The position numbers were made by a program, and so were the translations under genes. Under the pieces are notes generated by a model. That model searched no databases and was not told the origin of the DNA. It saw nothing but the letters and a program-made list of their open reading frames with translations. From assembly GCF_030445035.2 (NCBI RefSeq), contig NC_080680.1, positions 97,221,157 to 97,285,156 on the forward strand: a stretch of DNA of 64,000 nucleotides, read 5' to 3'. The DNA comes from Dasypus novemcinctus. Lineage: Eukaryota; Chordata; Mammalia; Cingulata; Dasypodidae. Shown here piece by piece: positions 34,441-47,689 of the stretch (position 1 is its first letter; every line of letters starts with the position of its first letter).

Positions 34441-35159
34441 TAAATTATGTGATGAGTGTTTCTGTCTATGTAAAGCTCTAAGTACAGGTATAAGAGCTGT
34501 GGGGGGTAGAGGAGGGGAACCTCAGGAAGGATTTCTTGGAGGAGAAAAACCTGAACTGAGTTCTGAGTGTCAGGAATGAGTGGATGTTAGCTGGGGACTG
34601 TGGCCGTTAGAGGGAGGAGTATGGGCAAAGCAGAGGTACGTTATGGGCTTTGCCAGTAGTTCACACTGGCTGGATCACAGAGGGGGAGGTGGGAATGGGG
34701 AGCACTGAGCTGGAGAAGTGCGCAGGGCTCAAATCATGTGCCATGCTGTGGGCTCTGGACTCTTTTCTGAAGGCTCTGTGAGTCATGACAGAATTTTAAG
34801 GCTCTCCCATTTATCAGCTGTGCTGAGGCCAAGTCAGCTAAACCCTTCCGCCCTGCCCTCAGTTTTCTTATCTGTAAAGGGTGTGTGGAGGGTGGCAGGT
34901 AGAGCTAGTTTGTTGGTTCCATTATGCTCAGCCGACATAGTGCAAAAAGTTTATCTTCATGAGACCCTTGCACTGATGAACCCAGCAGGGTAGGCCTTTT
35001 CCAGGGCACTGCCCCTATCTACCCCCCTCTCCACTGCCTTTTTCTCTCGCTCAGAAAGCATATTGGCCTGCAAGTGGAAATGTTCATTCCAATATGTTGT
35101 AAAACATAAATCACTCACCAATAATAAGACTTTACTCTCAGCTGTGTGATTATTTACTT

Positions 35160-35275
35160 GATATCATTCTTTCCCATTAGTCTGTGAGTTCCTGAGGGCA
35201 GACGTGGTGTCAGACTTGGGTCCCCCAATGCCCAGTGTATGGTAGGTGGTCCACTAATATTTACCACAGGAAAGA
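35160..35275 (+). mobile_element. L2 LINE 3' end
   Basis: TTAGTCTGTGAGTTCCTGAG, CCCCCAATGCCCAGTGTATG and CCACTAATATTTACCACAGG match the L2 terminus. Confidence 0.78.
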
Positions 35276-35889
35276 ATGAAATAGTTGCAGCAGAGCTCAC
35301 ATCTTATCCAGACACTCTGGAATTTGGAATTTGAAAAGTGCCAGACTAGATAAACTTAAAATTCCTCCCAACTTTAACCGATGATTATGCTGTGCTTAGT
35401 ATCTACTACAAAGCTGATTGTGTGACTCATAACCTATATGTGCGTCAGGTACTAGCAAAGTTCAAACACCTGGCCTCTCCAGGCCTCAGTTACCCCATCT
35501 GTCACAGAGGTGGTGTGGGCCCTGATCATCTCTAAAATACCTGCCAGCGTTGATGTGTAGGAGTGGGAACTTCTCCTGGGGGCTGGGGTAGCAAGGGATT
35601 GAGCAACCATGCCCCTGCCTGCAGTACTAGGAGTACCTGGGTTGGCTGGTTTGGGGGGGATGTTTTGGGTAATAGCCCAGTTAAGAAATAAGGTCATGAA
35701 CACCAACCAGGACGTAAGCTCTGCGCCCCTTTTGTGGGTGGGAGTAAAGGGCATTGTAGCATATGATCCCCTTCACAAGGCAGTGCTGAATCAGCTTGTG
35801 CCTTCCGAAGTTTGCTGGGCTTCAGGCCAGGATCTCCCTCCCTGCTTTGCCTTTCTTTGTTCCACATACATTTAAACAATGACAATAAC

Positions 35890-36120
35890 ATGGATAGCAA
35901 ACCCTTACCTTCTCATTCTGGGTCAGGCACTGTTCTAAGTACTTTATATATATAAAATTCTCATTCTCAGAGCAACCCAAAAAGTCTTTTTTGTCTCCAT
36001 TTTTCAGATGAGGAAGTTAAAGTACACAGAAGTGAAGTAACTTATCCAAGGTCATACTGCTAGTAAGTGGCAGAACTAGCTTTTGGAATCGGCATTCCAT
36101 TTGAAACCAGGCTTCAGTTC
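35890..36120 (-). mobile_element. MIR SINE (antisense)
   Basis: GGTCAGGCACTGTTCTAAGT, TTTTTCAGATGAGGAAGTTA, AAGGTCATACTGCTAGTAAG and TGGCAGAACTAGC form a nearly complete antisense MIR. Confidence 0.87.
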
Positions 36121-36149
36121 CATGCTCTTCTCTACTACTCTCTAATGGC

Positions 36150-36610
36150 ACTCCGGTAGCAGATCTTTTGTCAGGGGCTGGAGAAATTCTGAGTAGGATA
36201 TACTCCTTGCTCTCAAGGAGCTTCCGGTTCAGAGGATTGGACATGCAAATAGTACAGTCCATTCTGATCAGGGCAGGGTCAGAGGTGAGCACAGAGAGCT
36301 ATAAGCCTACAGAGAAGGGATGCCTCTTGCAGTGAGAGGTGAGGGCTATGGGAGAGCACAGGGAAGGTGCTGCTTGGATTGTATTTTAAACAATAGATAA
36401 GAGGTAGCCAGGGAGTTGAAGGGGTAAAGGGCCTTTTCTACAGAGTGTGAACACAAGCAGGGAGTATTGAGCTGGTTTCATATGCAGGGTGAGATGATGG
36501 GAGCTTAGGCAGCATGTGGGAGAGTGGAGAGAGATGAAGCAGGAGCCTGGTCATGGAGGGCTTTGAAGGCCGTGCCAAGAAGCTTGTGCTTCTGATGGAA
36601 TTGGGTCACA
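36150..36610. mobile_element. Ancient interspersed repeat, family not assigned
   Basis: CTTGCTCTCAAGGAGCTTCC, GGGAGAGCACAGGGAAGG and GGTCATGGAGGGCTTTGAAG follow the same order as relics near 29880 and 48080, and the order is familiar from other mammals. Confidence 0.55.
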
Positions 36611-37309
36611 GATTGCTTGCCATATATAGACTGTACCTCCCTTACCCACTCTTCTTCTATCCCAAGTGAACCACGCCAACTCTCTGATGATTCAGTTTTC
36701 AGTCATATCCATTCTGGGCTATGTCTATTCCAATGGCATTTGCAATGTCAAATTTGTTTCTCAAGGGAAAACTCACAGATGCTGACCCTGTGAACTTGTA
36801 GATAAGACTAAAGGTTTATTCTAGAATAGCAACAATGTGTTTAAAAAATCACCACATGAAAGAGAGGATTGGTTCCTAGCTCATAGCATATCAATAAATG
36901 TTTACAGAATTGTATGGTCCTCTTCCAACCACATGAGCTGCTTTTCACATTCCCTGCCATATTCTTTTGCAGTTTTGCTACCCTCATTTAAGAATACCTT
37001 AGAGAAAAGAACACCATGGAGAATAGATGCCACTATTGTTGTGAGCTGCCCTCCTTGGAGATATAGATTGTGTGTATGTGTACAATGGTGCCATGGACAC
37101 CAACTAACATGACGAGGGCTCTGAGAGATTTGATAGAGGAACCTTTGTTGAGAATAGTTTGCATAAGCCCCTGCCCCAAGATCTATGATAGCGTGATCTC
37201 TTTGTTTCAGAGTCTCCAAACCATGCCTTGTTTTCTGAAATGTATCCAGCCTTTGTTTAGAACATGTATACACTTATTATATTCTCCTACTTATAGTTTG
37301 TATAATATT

Positions 37310-37790
37310 AATTGCAATTTGTTATATATCTATTATGTGCAATGCATTGTATCAGGTGCTTTATGCTCATTAAAAAGTATATTGAAGGAGTGGATGTGGC
37401 TTGGTTGAGCACCTGCTTCCCACACGGGAGGTCCTGGGTTCAGTTCCTTGTGCCTCCTAAAAACAACAACAACAAAAAAACAAACAACAAGCAAACAAAT
37501 GAAAAAAAAACAACTCAGGGGAGCTGATGTGGCTCAGTGGTTGAATGCCAGCTTCCCACATAGGAGGTCCCATGTTCAATCCCAAAGAAAAAAAGTGTAT
37601 TGAACATTTACTATGAATTATTTTACTTAATCTTTACAGCAACCCTCTGAAGTAGATCCTATTGTCACCTCCAATTTATAGATGTAGAAACTGAGGTTTA
37701 GAGAGGAAGACTGTTACAGGAATAGCTCACGGTCACACAACTAACAAGTGGCAGAATCATCCAGGGTTGTGCTCATAGCTAGTAACACAA
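37310..37790 (-). mobile_element. MIR SINE (antisense), split by a younger SINE
   Basis: The left part (GTATCAGGTGCTTTATGCTC, ending at 37386) and the right part (AGCAACCCTCTGAAGTAGAT, GATGTAGAAACTGAGGTTTA, CGGTCACACAACTAACAAGT) form one antisense MIR interrupted at 37387-37589. Confidence 0.8.
37387..37589 (+). mobile_element. Dimeric tRNA-derived xenarthran SINE
   Basis: Two tRNA-like units in tandem. The first (to about 37440) has GGTCCTGGGTTCAGTTCC and an A-rich linker. The second (about 37520-37582) begins GAGCTGATGTGGCTCAGTGG and has CCCATGTTCAATCCC. It is flanked by a 15-bp target duplication with one mismatch (37372-37386 and 37590-37604). It lacks the long DAS body. Confidence 0.88.
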
Positions 37791-38859
37791 TTCTTTGCCA
37801 TCTTCTTTGCTAAAGCTTTGCTAAAAACTCCCATGCAAGGAGTTATTCCATTATTCTTATCCCCAGATAACAGTGAAGATGCTGAGGGGGACACAGCAAG
37901 TAAATGCAGGAGTCAGGGTTCTGTCTCACTCCAGAGCCCAGTTTTAGGTGTGTTTTATAATTCTCCATTTCCTAACATACCCATTTCTCATATGACCCAT
38001 ACCTCTCAAGTGACAGCAAAGTCTGTCAGAACCAGATGGCGATATTGCAAATAGGACTTAAAATAAAACACACTGAACTATATCCTGCTTGGCAGAGGAA
38101 ACATTAGGTACCTGCGCCTTGCAAATCCTGTCTTCCTATTGCCCTTAGAAGGGAAGCAATTCTGTGCCATTTAACTAGCTGAGTTACCTTGCTCCTCTGT
38201 AGAATGTGAACTTGCTCTTTGAATCACTCTGCCTCAGATTCCTTTTGAAAGGAGGCTGGGAATAACATTTAAAAATTGGATAGTTTAACCTCTCCTTCCT
38301 TTCTAGTTTCAATGATAGTCATTGTGATTTACTTCCCTTTTTTTGAAAACAGCATTATATTTAAGAATGGTTTATATCCTACTCCATCAAAGGTTCTACG
38401 CAACAAGCATGTTATTTTAATGTCTGTAATCCATCAGAATTTTTCCTTGGCAAGTTAAGCTTGCCATACTATAAAAATCACAATTCAGTTCCACTGTTAT
38501 TTGAACAATACAATATGTATAATAGCTTCATGAATCCATGCTAACTCCTTAAACAGTCCTGTAAAAGATGATAAATTCCAGGGCTCAGATTCAAGTTCTC
38601 TAAATACTGCAAATTAAAATTTTGGTTTTTTTTTTCCAGGTGGCATTGCAATTGTTAGAGATGTTTTCCATCCTATGAAAATATATTGTGTACTGTGCCT
38701 CAATTTTCGTAGCATTCTGGATTCTGGTTTTGTATCAGCAGAAGTTGAATGCAAAAATTCAGTCATATGTTTTATTTTTCTTTGAAATCTATTCCTTCAG
38801 AAGAACATATTGTAAAATTAATTGACCACTGTTTTCTGTGCCTGCTCTAAAGGGGAAGT

Positions 38860-39100
38860 TTTGTATTGGGAATTAGTATGGCTTTGGAATCAGACAGATG
38901 TGGGTTAAAATCTTCACCACTAACTGCTTGTGTAACTTAACTGATTGTGCCCTAAATACATAATATCTCTGAACTTCAAATTCTTCACCTGCAAAAATGA
39001 CTAGTGATACATTATCTTATGGAATTTTTGTAAGGTTATATGAGGGATGACTGTAAATGGCCTTAACCCAATGATGGGCACCCTATAAGTAATTAATGTT
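38860..39100 (+). mobile_element. MIR SINE
   Basis: GGCTTTGGAATCAGACAGAT, AACTGCTTGTGTAACTTAAC and CCCAATGATGGGCACCCTAT fit the MIR layout with divergence in the middle. Confidence 0.7.
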
Positions 39101-39739
39101 AATTCTCTTTCCTTCTATGGGGTAATTATAAACATTGGTCATTTGATCTAATTTTTAGCAACTAGAAGAAACTACTAGAGAATTTAACCTGTATGGAAAG
39201 GTCACTAGTTAACAGAACAGTTATTGAATCATTTAACAAATATTTTTGAGACCTGCTTCGTGGCAGGCTACATCTGGACTCTTAGGATATAGCAGATAAA
39301 AACATATAAAGATTGCTATAAGATAAGGGGCAGTGCATTTTGAATGAATGTTAGCTTTGATGCAGTCTAGATTTTAAAATTTATTTTTTTAATAACACTG
39401 ATTTAAAGGGTTTTTTTTTTCTTTTTAAATCAATTATACTTTTAAAGTTTTATGAGTTTACCTGAAAATTTAAAAGCCTCCATTATGGACCTGGTGCCTA
39501 TTTTATACTTGAGTGTATTAATTATATACATCACTATGGGGAACTTATTTTGGCTCTTTGAGTGACATCATATCTTAACCTTTGTGTTCACAAAACAAAA
39601 AAGGCAACTAGTTCACAGGGGTGAACTGAGGCAGGAGGGTGTAAATATACTCATTGGCTGTGTGGAGGAGATGTGAATGTCCTGGGTTGATTTTGTTGCT
39701 CTTTGACTTCCCTCCCCACTGATCTTGGAGAGATCATAG

Positions 39740-39905
39740 CTGGACATGATTTTGAATCTTAACTCTGTCACATAATGACTCCGTGACTCTGGGCAAAGAG
39801 TTTACCTTTTTGAGCCTCAGGTTCCTCATCTCTTAAAATGAGTATAAAATACTTGGTAGGGTTGTGAGGATGAAATCAGAAAATCTTAAAAAGCACCTGG
39901 TGCTA
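39740..39905 (+). mobile_element. MIR SINE
   Basis: CATAATGACTCCGTGACTCT, GGGCAAAGAGTTTACCTTTT and CCTCAGGTTCCTCATCTCTT give a clear MIR order. Confidence 0.82.
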
Positions 39906-40829
39906 TAAAGTTAGTCTTCATGTTGTTTTGACTTTCCCTCTGATGAATTTCTATGACATCTTAATTGAATTTTGTAACAGAGTTTTGTAACAAAAATTGG
40001 TGGTCTGCAAAGGCAAATAGCCTAACTATTCCTCTAATGGTTTTGAACGCCACCTTTTCCTTGGGATTGCTCCTCCAAAGCCAGGTCATGTCCCTGAGAT
40101 TCCTCAGCAAAGTTTTTTTTCTTTTTCTCCTGGAGAGAGCCATTATCATGTTTCTCTATTCTAGATGTTCTGACATCTCTCCTTTCTCTTTACATCAAAT
40201 TGTGTCTTGCCTTAATAGTTGCCTCTGCTGCTGTTTGTATACACATTTATTTCTCTGGGTATTTTTGAATCTAATAATTTTTATAAATGCTTTGTAAGTC
40301 ACAGCAGGCACTTCTGGGGGCTCCTTCGCATCTCCCATCTGCTTCTATGCCCTCTGAATAAAATCTTTTCACCCTTAATGAAGCTGGGCAAGTAGGGGAA
40401 TTTATCTCCTGTGCAGTCATCCCTACCTAGGTAAAGTTTTGCTTTTCTAGTAAGTCCTTTAGTACATCTTCCTAGAACTCTTAAAAAGTCCAGTTTTCTT
40501 ATTTTGTTCTTTATGTCCATAGATTTTTTTTTTCTCATTGTATAGAACTGCAGCTTATTGGAAATTTTTAAAAAGCTTCAACAATAGAAAAAACTCTAGA
40601 CATCTTGGGTTATTTACAAATACCTTTGTAAAATTCTCAAAGCAGTATGTGTTTATAAAAGTATACAGTTTCCAAGTATATAAAATAAATGCTTAAAGTC
40701 CCTGCTCCTCATTCCCTCTTTTCCTTCTTTTCCTCTAGTCCTTACTCCCTAACACCATGATTACAGTTTGATTTGTACCTTTCCAGATTTTCTTTCTTAA
40801 TCCTGTATGCACAGGATTAGTTAAATTGT

Positions 40830-41190
40830 GCTATAGTATCAATCAACAAAAGAGCAGTGGCTTAGTACAACAAAAGTTTATTTATTGTTCACACTATATG
40901 CTCAATGCCAGTTGGGGGTGGGAGTGGGGGAGAGAGTGCTCTCACCATCTCGGCTATTCAGAGACTCAGGCTTCCGTTGGGACATGGCACATGCTGCCAT
41001 GAGATGGCTGAGGGAAAGGGACTGAGGCAGGTGGCGCACTGGCTCTTAAAACTTTAACTTGGAAGTGACACATAATGTCTGTTCACATTTCATTCCCCAA
41101 AGCAAGATACATGGCCAAGTGTGATCTCAGAGGGAGTGGGAATTAGGCTTCCAACCAAGTGGGTATAAAGAGGAGAAATGAAATAATCGG
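40830..41190 (+). mobile_element. Ancient interspersed repeat, family not assigned
   Basis: AACAAAAGAGCAGTGGCTTA, ACAAAAGTTTATTTATTGTT, then AACTTGGAAGTGACACATAA and CAAGATACATGGCCAAGTGT follow the layout of a common mammal-wide repeat also seen at 52110-52440. Confidence 0.6.
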
Positions 41191-41299
41191 TGAATCACGC
41201 TATTAGGATACAAAACATATGCAGAGATAAACATATATCATATATAGATATAAATAATTTATTGTTACCAAAGGGTGCAATTATACTATATATGTATTG

Positions 41300-41660
41300 T
41301 GTTTGGTAACTGCTTTTTTAGCAGTACATCATGGCCATTTTTCTATGTTAGTAGGTAGAGATTCATTTAAATAACAATCTTATAGACCATTTTATGGATG
41401 TACTGTGATTTATTTAATCAGCCCCCAGTGATGGATGTTGTTACTATATTTTTTTCTTTGCTCTACAAATAGTGGAGCAGTAAATGTGGCTTTTTAGACA
41501 TTGGGTACTCGTGAAAATAATTTTGTAGGATAAATTCTTAGAAAGTATTTTCATTAACTACCAAATTGCCACCAGCTGTGTATGAGAGTGCCTGTCTTAT
41601 CTTCTCCAGTGCTGGGTATGTTTAATCTTCTAAACCTTTGCCAAACTGCTAGATAAAAAT
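41300..41660 (-). mobile_element. Old L1 3' fragment (antisense)
   Basis: TTATGGATGTACTGTGATTT, CCCAGTGATGGATGTTG, TTTGTAGGATAAATTCTTAG and CAAATTGCCACCAGCTGTGT match the 3' part of old mammalian L1s in reverse. Confidence 0.75.
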
Positions 41661-42539
41661 ATGCCTTTTTAATTTACATTTCCTTATTGTTCACAAGGCT
41701 GAACTTTTTACATAAGTTTATTAGCATTGCTTCATTTGTGAAATGCCTGAATTTTTTAAATCTTTTGGGTTTTTTATTTTTCTTATTGGTTTGTAAGGTT
41801 TCTTTAAATATTATGGGTAGTCTTTTGTCTCATATGTGTTATAAATATCTCCCTCCCCCCCTTGGAGATTTAAGTATCTGACAGCTAATCATGTGCCTTG
41901 CATGATCTACGTTGTTATAATAAAGACATTTTTTCCTTCCCCTTCCCTTAAGAAGGCCCTTAACTATTATTGACTTGTTAGCTTAAAAGGACAGAGGAAA
42001 ACCACAATTGTACCTGCAGGGGCTGTTAAACTTCTAGTGAATTAATAGGCTGTGGGAGAGACTTGGAGTTTTAAATTTCTATGGAACTGTATATTTTATG
42101 TGAAATACCCACATGCATTTGTTTAACTTGACTTTTACTTTGTGCCGCAAGTATGGTAGATTTCATTATTTCTGTTTTACAGATGTCAGTGTGGTATAGA
42201 GGTGGATTTGAATTCGAATTTCATTACTTATTAGTTCTGTCACATGGGCCATTGTGATACTTATCTCATTGGGTTCTTGTCCAATTTTAATAACATGTAT
42301 GTAATGCTCTCCTGCTTTTAGGAGAGGTTAATTGACAGAAGGGTTAATTCTAGTGTTAGAATGAAAGGCTCAGTCTCCTGGCTCTCAGGCCAGGTCTTGT
42401 CCCAATGGGCCAGACTGATCGTCTGAATTCAGTAAGGTATTTTGGCCCTTCAGAAATAAGACCGTCTGAAATTAGTATTTACTTGGCATTCAGTACAGGA
42501 CTGGGCTTTGAGCCATGGTGTTAGTTTTATTTAAAAAGC

Positions 42540-43070
42540 ATATTTCTCACTTATGTAAATAATCCCTGTACATTGTTTACAATATTAAAATTTGGAAAAA
42601 TAGAAAAAATATTATAATCTCACTGTGGAGACCAATTATTCTTTTCATTTTGAAGCATTTCTGGCCAGTGTTTCTTTTAAGCATATATTTTTACATTTTA
42701 TAAAGCTCATATAATATTATATGTTAGCATTAATGCCCAAATTATAATTTAAGAATTTTCCTATGCTATACAAACTTTTCATAAAAGTCAGTTAAAGTGC
42801 TGCAAATATCTCATTCTGTGGAATATATTTCATTATTTATTTTTCTAAATTGATTCTGCCATTACAAATTTTCCTGGAGGGCTTCTTTATACATAAAGCC
42901 TTATATTATATATTACTTTCTAAGGATAACTTTCCAAAAATGGAATAATTGGGCCAAAGAGCATCTACATTTTAAGGCTTTTGAAGTGGATTACCAAATT
43001 GCTTTCCAAAAGGCTTTTAGTAATTTGGACTCAACAGTGTATGAGAGTTCCTATAAATACTTACTTTTGA
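42540..43070 (-). mobile_element. Old L1 3' fragment (antisense)
   Basis: AATATTAAAATTTGGAAAAA, CTTTCTAAGGATAACTTTCC and TTACCAAATTGCTTTCCAAA, then ACAGTGTATGAGAGTTCC, follow the same pattern as 41300-41660. Confidence 0.72.
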
Positions 43071-43589
43071 AATATATAATGGCAAACGCTGGAGAAGAGA
43101 GTGAAGCAGAAGAATTTTCTCCAACCATGGACCCTATCTTCACCAAATACTTAATTCTAATCATCAGTGCCTAATTCAAATCAGGGCATTTTGATATGGC
43201 TATTTTAGTATAACCATTGTGTCTAAATTGAAACAGTCATATCAAAGTGTAAAGTCACTCTTTTTAATTTTCAAATTATCTATTTAGCTATGCATGCCTT
43301 TCTCCCATCATAATCCTCTCCCCACATCTAACTCCTTACCTCATCCTTGATCTCCTATCTATTGGGTAAGGCTTAAGCATGTCACACATGTTTGGGTAAT
43401 GAGACTTTGGTAAGTTTCAACAGGGTATTAAGTTTTAATAAAATGTCTCAGATGTAGGTGTTAATAATAAGGTGGAATATGGTAACTCTATTTTATGCAT
43501 GATTTTTCTGTAAACCTACAGCTTCTCTAATAAAAATATTGGTGATATAAAAAAGCATACGTTAAAAAAAAGCATACATTAAAAGCTGT

Positions 43590-44060
43590 ATTAAAATGAA
43601 ATATACCACTCCATACTCATAGGATGGCTATAATAAAAAAAGACAGATAATAAGTATTAGTGATCATGTGGAGAAATTGGAACACTTATAGATACCTGGG
43701 GGGAATGTAAAATGATGCAGCCACTTTGGAAAACAGTTTGGTAGTTCCTAAGAATGTTAAACACAGAGTTACCATATGATCCAGCAATTCAACTCTCAGG
43801 TATATAGCCAAGAGAAAGGAAAACATTTGTCCACACAAAAACATGTACACTAATATTCATAGCAGCATTATTTAGACTAGCCCCAAAGTGGAAACAACAC
43901 AAATGCTCATCACTGAGAGGAGTGACTACTAATGGGTTATTTTTTTTGGGGGGGGGGTGATAAAAGGGTCCTAAAACTCTATAAATATACTAAAAACCAT
44001 TGAATTGTTCATTTTACATAGGCAAATTGTAATTCTCAATAAAAATGTTAAAAATATTTT
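43590..44060 (+). mobile_element. Old L1 ORF2-end / 3'-UTR fragment (sense)
   Basis: CATAGGATGGCTATAATAAA, GATGCAGCCACTTTGGAAAA, ACCATATGATCCAGCAATTC and TCATAGCAGCATTATTTAGA preserve the L1 ORF2 C-terminal coding DNA in order. Broken by stops. Confidence 0.88.
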
Positions 44061-44298
44061 AAAATGTCGTATGCCTTCTACTTGTCTTGGATCAATACCT
44101 GTCTCCTAGGTAGTAATTGGAAATTTACTTCAGGGACTCATTAAGTTCAATGTCCCCCTGTTAATTCGCATTGTAACATTGTCTGTTATTGGTACATAGA
44201 CTCCTTGGATACTTGTGTCTAATGGGATCCTGTCCTGGTGCAAAGAGTAGTGGTAAGCTATAAATGCACTCCAAACTTTGTTTGTAAGAGTGAGGTTT

Positions 44299-44318
44299 TG
44301 TGTGTGTGTGTGTGTGTG
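44299..44318. repeat. (TG)10 microsatellite
   Basis: Ten TG units followed directly by a short G run. Confidence 0.93.
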
Positions 44319-44379
44319 GGGGGGGTGAAATGAAAAAATAGTTGCCTGACTAATAAAGTCCAGACTCCTAATGAGACTC

Positions 44380-44600
44380 CAGAGGAAGCTGTTGAAAGCA
44401 TGGGCTTTGGAGTACACAGATAATTGTTCTTGATAACTATGTAACCTTTGGCAAATTTTGCTCTATGCCTTGTTTCTTTATCTATAAAATGGGTAATTAT
44501 CAATTATACCTCATGGAGTTGTTTGTTGTCAGCATAAAAAGATGTAATTCTGTAAAGTACTTAGCCTTTAATGCCTGGTGCTTAGTAGAGCTTAGAAGAA
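44380..44600 (+). mobile_element. MIR SINE
   Basis: AGCATGGGCTTTGGAGTACA, CTATGTAACCTTTGGCAAAT, CTTTATCTATAAAATGGGTA and ATGCCTGGTGCTTAGTAGAG give a full-length MIR order. Confidence 0.85.
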
Positions 44601-44639
44601 TATTAGTTATTAATATTTTTGATTATTGTTGGACCCTAA

Positions 44640-44900
44640 GCTTCTCTAGACTTTTCCCTGCCTTGAACCTTATACACTAATATCATGCTGCTTGTAGTTC
44701 TCTTGAGCCATCATGCTGTGCCATTCCTCCTTACCTTTGTTTGTGCTTTTCCATCTATACAGAATGCCCCCTCTCTTTCTTTGGCTAACTCTTAAACATC
44801 CTTCAGAAATAATCTTATGGCGCATCTTTTCTGTAAGTCTTCCCTGATTTCCATATCACCCCAGGCTAGGCTTGACTGCTTATTGTATCTTATACATATC
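44640..44900 (+). mobile_element. L2 LINE relic
   Basis: TTTGTGCTTTTCCATCTATA, GAATGCCCCCTCTCTTTC, CATCCTTCAGAAATAATCTT and AAGTCTTCCCTGATTTCC match L2. Confidence 0.78.
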
Positions 44901-44929
44901 ACCACTTGATTAGTCTTTTCAAAGAAGCA

Positions 44930-45300
44930 ACTTTAGACTTTATTGACCATCTTCAGTATTCTTTGAATTCTATTTTATGACTTTCTGTTCTTTATAATTT
45001 CTTTTCTTCTGTTTTTTGAGGTTTAGTTTGTTCTTTTTTTGGCATTAAGTTGGATGCTGAGCTTATCATCTTTTCTAATGAAAGCATTAAGAACTACAAA
45101 TTTGTCTCTACTGCTTTAGTTGCACCCACAAGTTTTATAGTTTCAAGTCCATGTATATTATATTTTCATAAAGATTTCTTCTTTGATCCATGAGTTATTT
45201 AGATGTGTGTGTGTTTAAAATTTTCTAAACATATGAAGTTATTTTTACGTATCTTTTTGTTATTAATTTCTGGTTTAATTTGTGTGGTTAAAGAATGTTC
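44930..45300 (-). mobile_element. L1 ORF2 fragment (antisense)
   Basis: AAAGCATTAAGAACTACAAA, TGCACCCACAAGTTTTATAG, TTGATCCATGAGTTATTTAG and GGTTTAATTTGTGTGGTTAA are antisense L1 ORF2 DNA between the endonuclease and reverse transcriptase. Confidence 0.8.
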
Positions 45301-47689
45301 CCTCCCTCCATCCCTTTCTTTCTCATGAACTCATGTTCCTTGGAACTTTAATCTCTGATAATTCTTTGATATATAGGTATCAAGTGAGGATTTTCATCCT
45401 GAGCAGATTCTTGGAAGGCTCTACTTATCAAGGACACTTAAAATGAATTTTTGTTTTAGGATTTTAAAAGTATAATCACAGTATAGATTCTGATTTCAAA
45501 CTTGTACAAGGAAGGTATTATGGTTAGGAATTCTGAGGGAGACTTTATTTCTTTATTTCCCCCTTCTTAAGGCAAGGCTAAGGCACAGCAAGCTTTCTTC
45601 CAGTTCACCCACTGAGGATTTGGCCTTTCAGAGGGCCTGGCTGGATATGGGAGTCTTTAAGTCTGATTTTTGCTTTGCCAGCAGGCCCCAGGGACCAGAC
45701 CACATGCAGAGGCCAGACCATTGCCTAAGTATGCAGGGAACAATATGATTACACTTGTCATTTAAAAAGATCTCTCGGCTGCTCTAAGGAGAGTGAAATT
45801 AGAGAGGTGTTTAAGAGGGGAGGCAGGGCGACAAGTTAGGATGCTATTGCTGTCCTGAGTGGAGAGACAATACTACCTGAGACAGGGGGGTAATTTGTGG
45901 GGAAGGTTATTGATTGAGTTGGTCTGTCTTTTCCCCTACACGGTAAGACATTCAGTGGCAGGGAGCCTGTCATTTAAGTCTTCCATGCTGGGCACAGAGA
46001 GGGCATTCAGCAAATGTTAATTGAATTGAACTGTGTAATCAGTAATGGTTCTAGTGCCGGTTTTTTGGACTACCTTCAAAGTGACTATTTTCTTTAAAGA
46101 GAAATGACATAAAGGGATTCCAGGCAGTGAACTCTCATGCCTGTATCTGGCATAGCAAAGCTTAAGCCAGAAATAGAGAGCCAGCTGTTTGTAAGCCCCT
46201 GAAATCCTTAGGTTTTGGCAGGGTTTACTTTCCATGATAACATAGCTTTCTTTAGCCTGTGCACTTGTTCCTTGAGAAGTCCCAGGCTCTGTTTGAGGCT
46301 ACTTACATAAAGCCTTTCCATCTTACTGGATTTCTATGGCATGTCTCAGAAATTACTAGACGTTATGACTCTCTAGGCAGATTGAAAAGATGGGATGTTA
46401 GAGCTGTGAAAACTTTTTACTCCTAAGGCGCTCTTCTTGGAAAAGTACTCTGTGTCTAGGGAGCAAAGGGAGAGGCAAACGGTCCCTGCTGTGTGACAGC
46501 TTAATAAGCTTCATCTGGTCACCAAGGACATTGTTCTAAGAGTTTACGCAGTACTCTTCCATTAGAACATGCAGAAGTGTTTCTAGAAAGTCCAGTGAAG
46601 CGTCCATATAAGATTTGAAGTACTGAGGCCTTGGAGCTCTTCATTAATCATTCGACAAATATATTTTGAGTGCTGCTCTGCCCCTAAAACCCTGTACAAA
46701 GCACTGGGGTTAAAGACACAACTGATTCTGTTGCCCTATGGTGTGGGTTAGAAAAAGATGTCCCCTTCTCAAGGAAAAAGGATATAATTTTATATTTCAA
46801 TAACATTTGTTACAACAAATGGATTGTTAATGATGATTATTAGTCATTAATATTTACATAGCATCATAATGAAAGTACTTATTTATTTCAACTGGGAATT
46901 CAGAAGTATTCTGGAACAGCAAACAAACTTTGGATGATCGATTTGCAGTATGAAACTTCAAATATAGCCAATGCACCAGTATCAAGAAGGCATTCTTTTT
47001 TATTTTAAAATTTTAAGGTATTCACTATCATACATCAGATATGAAAGCAATATTTCTTTAGAGTCACATGTTATTTTAGATATTATTAGATCAGCAAACA
47101 CTTTTGATTACTGCATTTGTCAAAGGGGAATTATATATATATATACTGTATATTAGAATAAGACACTTTATTGCCGTCTGCTAGAAAATCTTATCATAAA
47201 TCCAAAATTGCACAGATATAAAATCATCTTATGTTGTTTCCCAATTCAGAATGTTTCTGAATTCCCAGTTTAAATCAAGTGCTTTCATTATACTTTGTAC
47301 ATGTTATATACTAACTAATATTTATCATCAATAATCCATTTTTTGTAGAGTCAAAGACATCATTATAAAAATATGAAATGTGCTCAGAATACTAATGATG
47401 CCCGCATATGAATAGCACGTTGGCACCTGGTGCAGGACCTCAGTAACCACACAGGGTGGCCTTGGGGGCCCCAGCCTAGGGGGAGTAGATGGGGTCCAAG
47501 ATGGGATGTGAAAGGTTCTATTAGAAGTATGTACATATGGAAGGAGACAGGAGACAGCAAGATAGGGTCTCCTTGGAGGTACTGGGAAAGACTTGTGTGA
47601 GTGAGAAGTTAGATGCAGTAGCCTTTTATCTTTACTTCCAGGTTCCAGTTATTTTCTGGGTACATGAGATAGCTGAGCTCTAGATCTAT

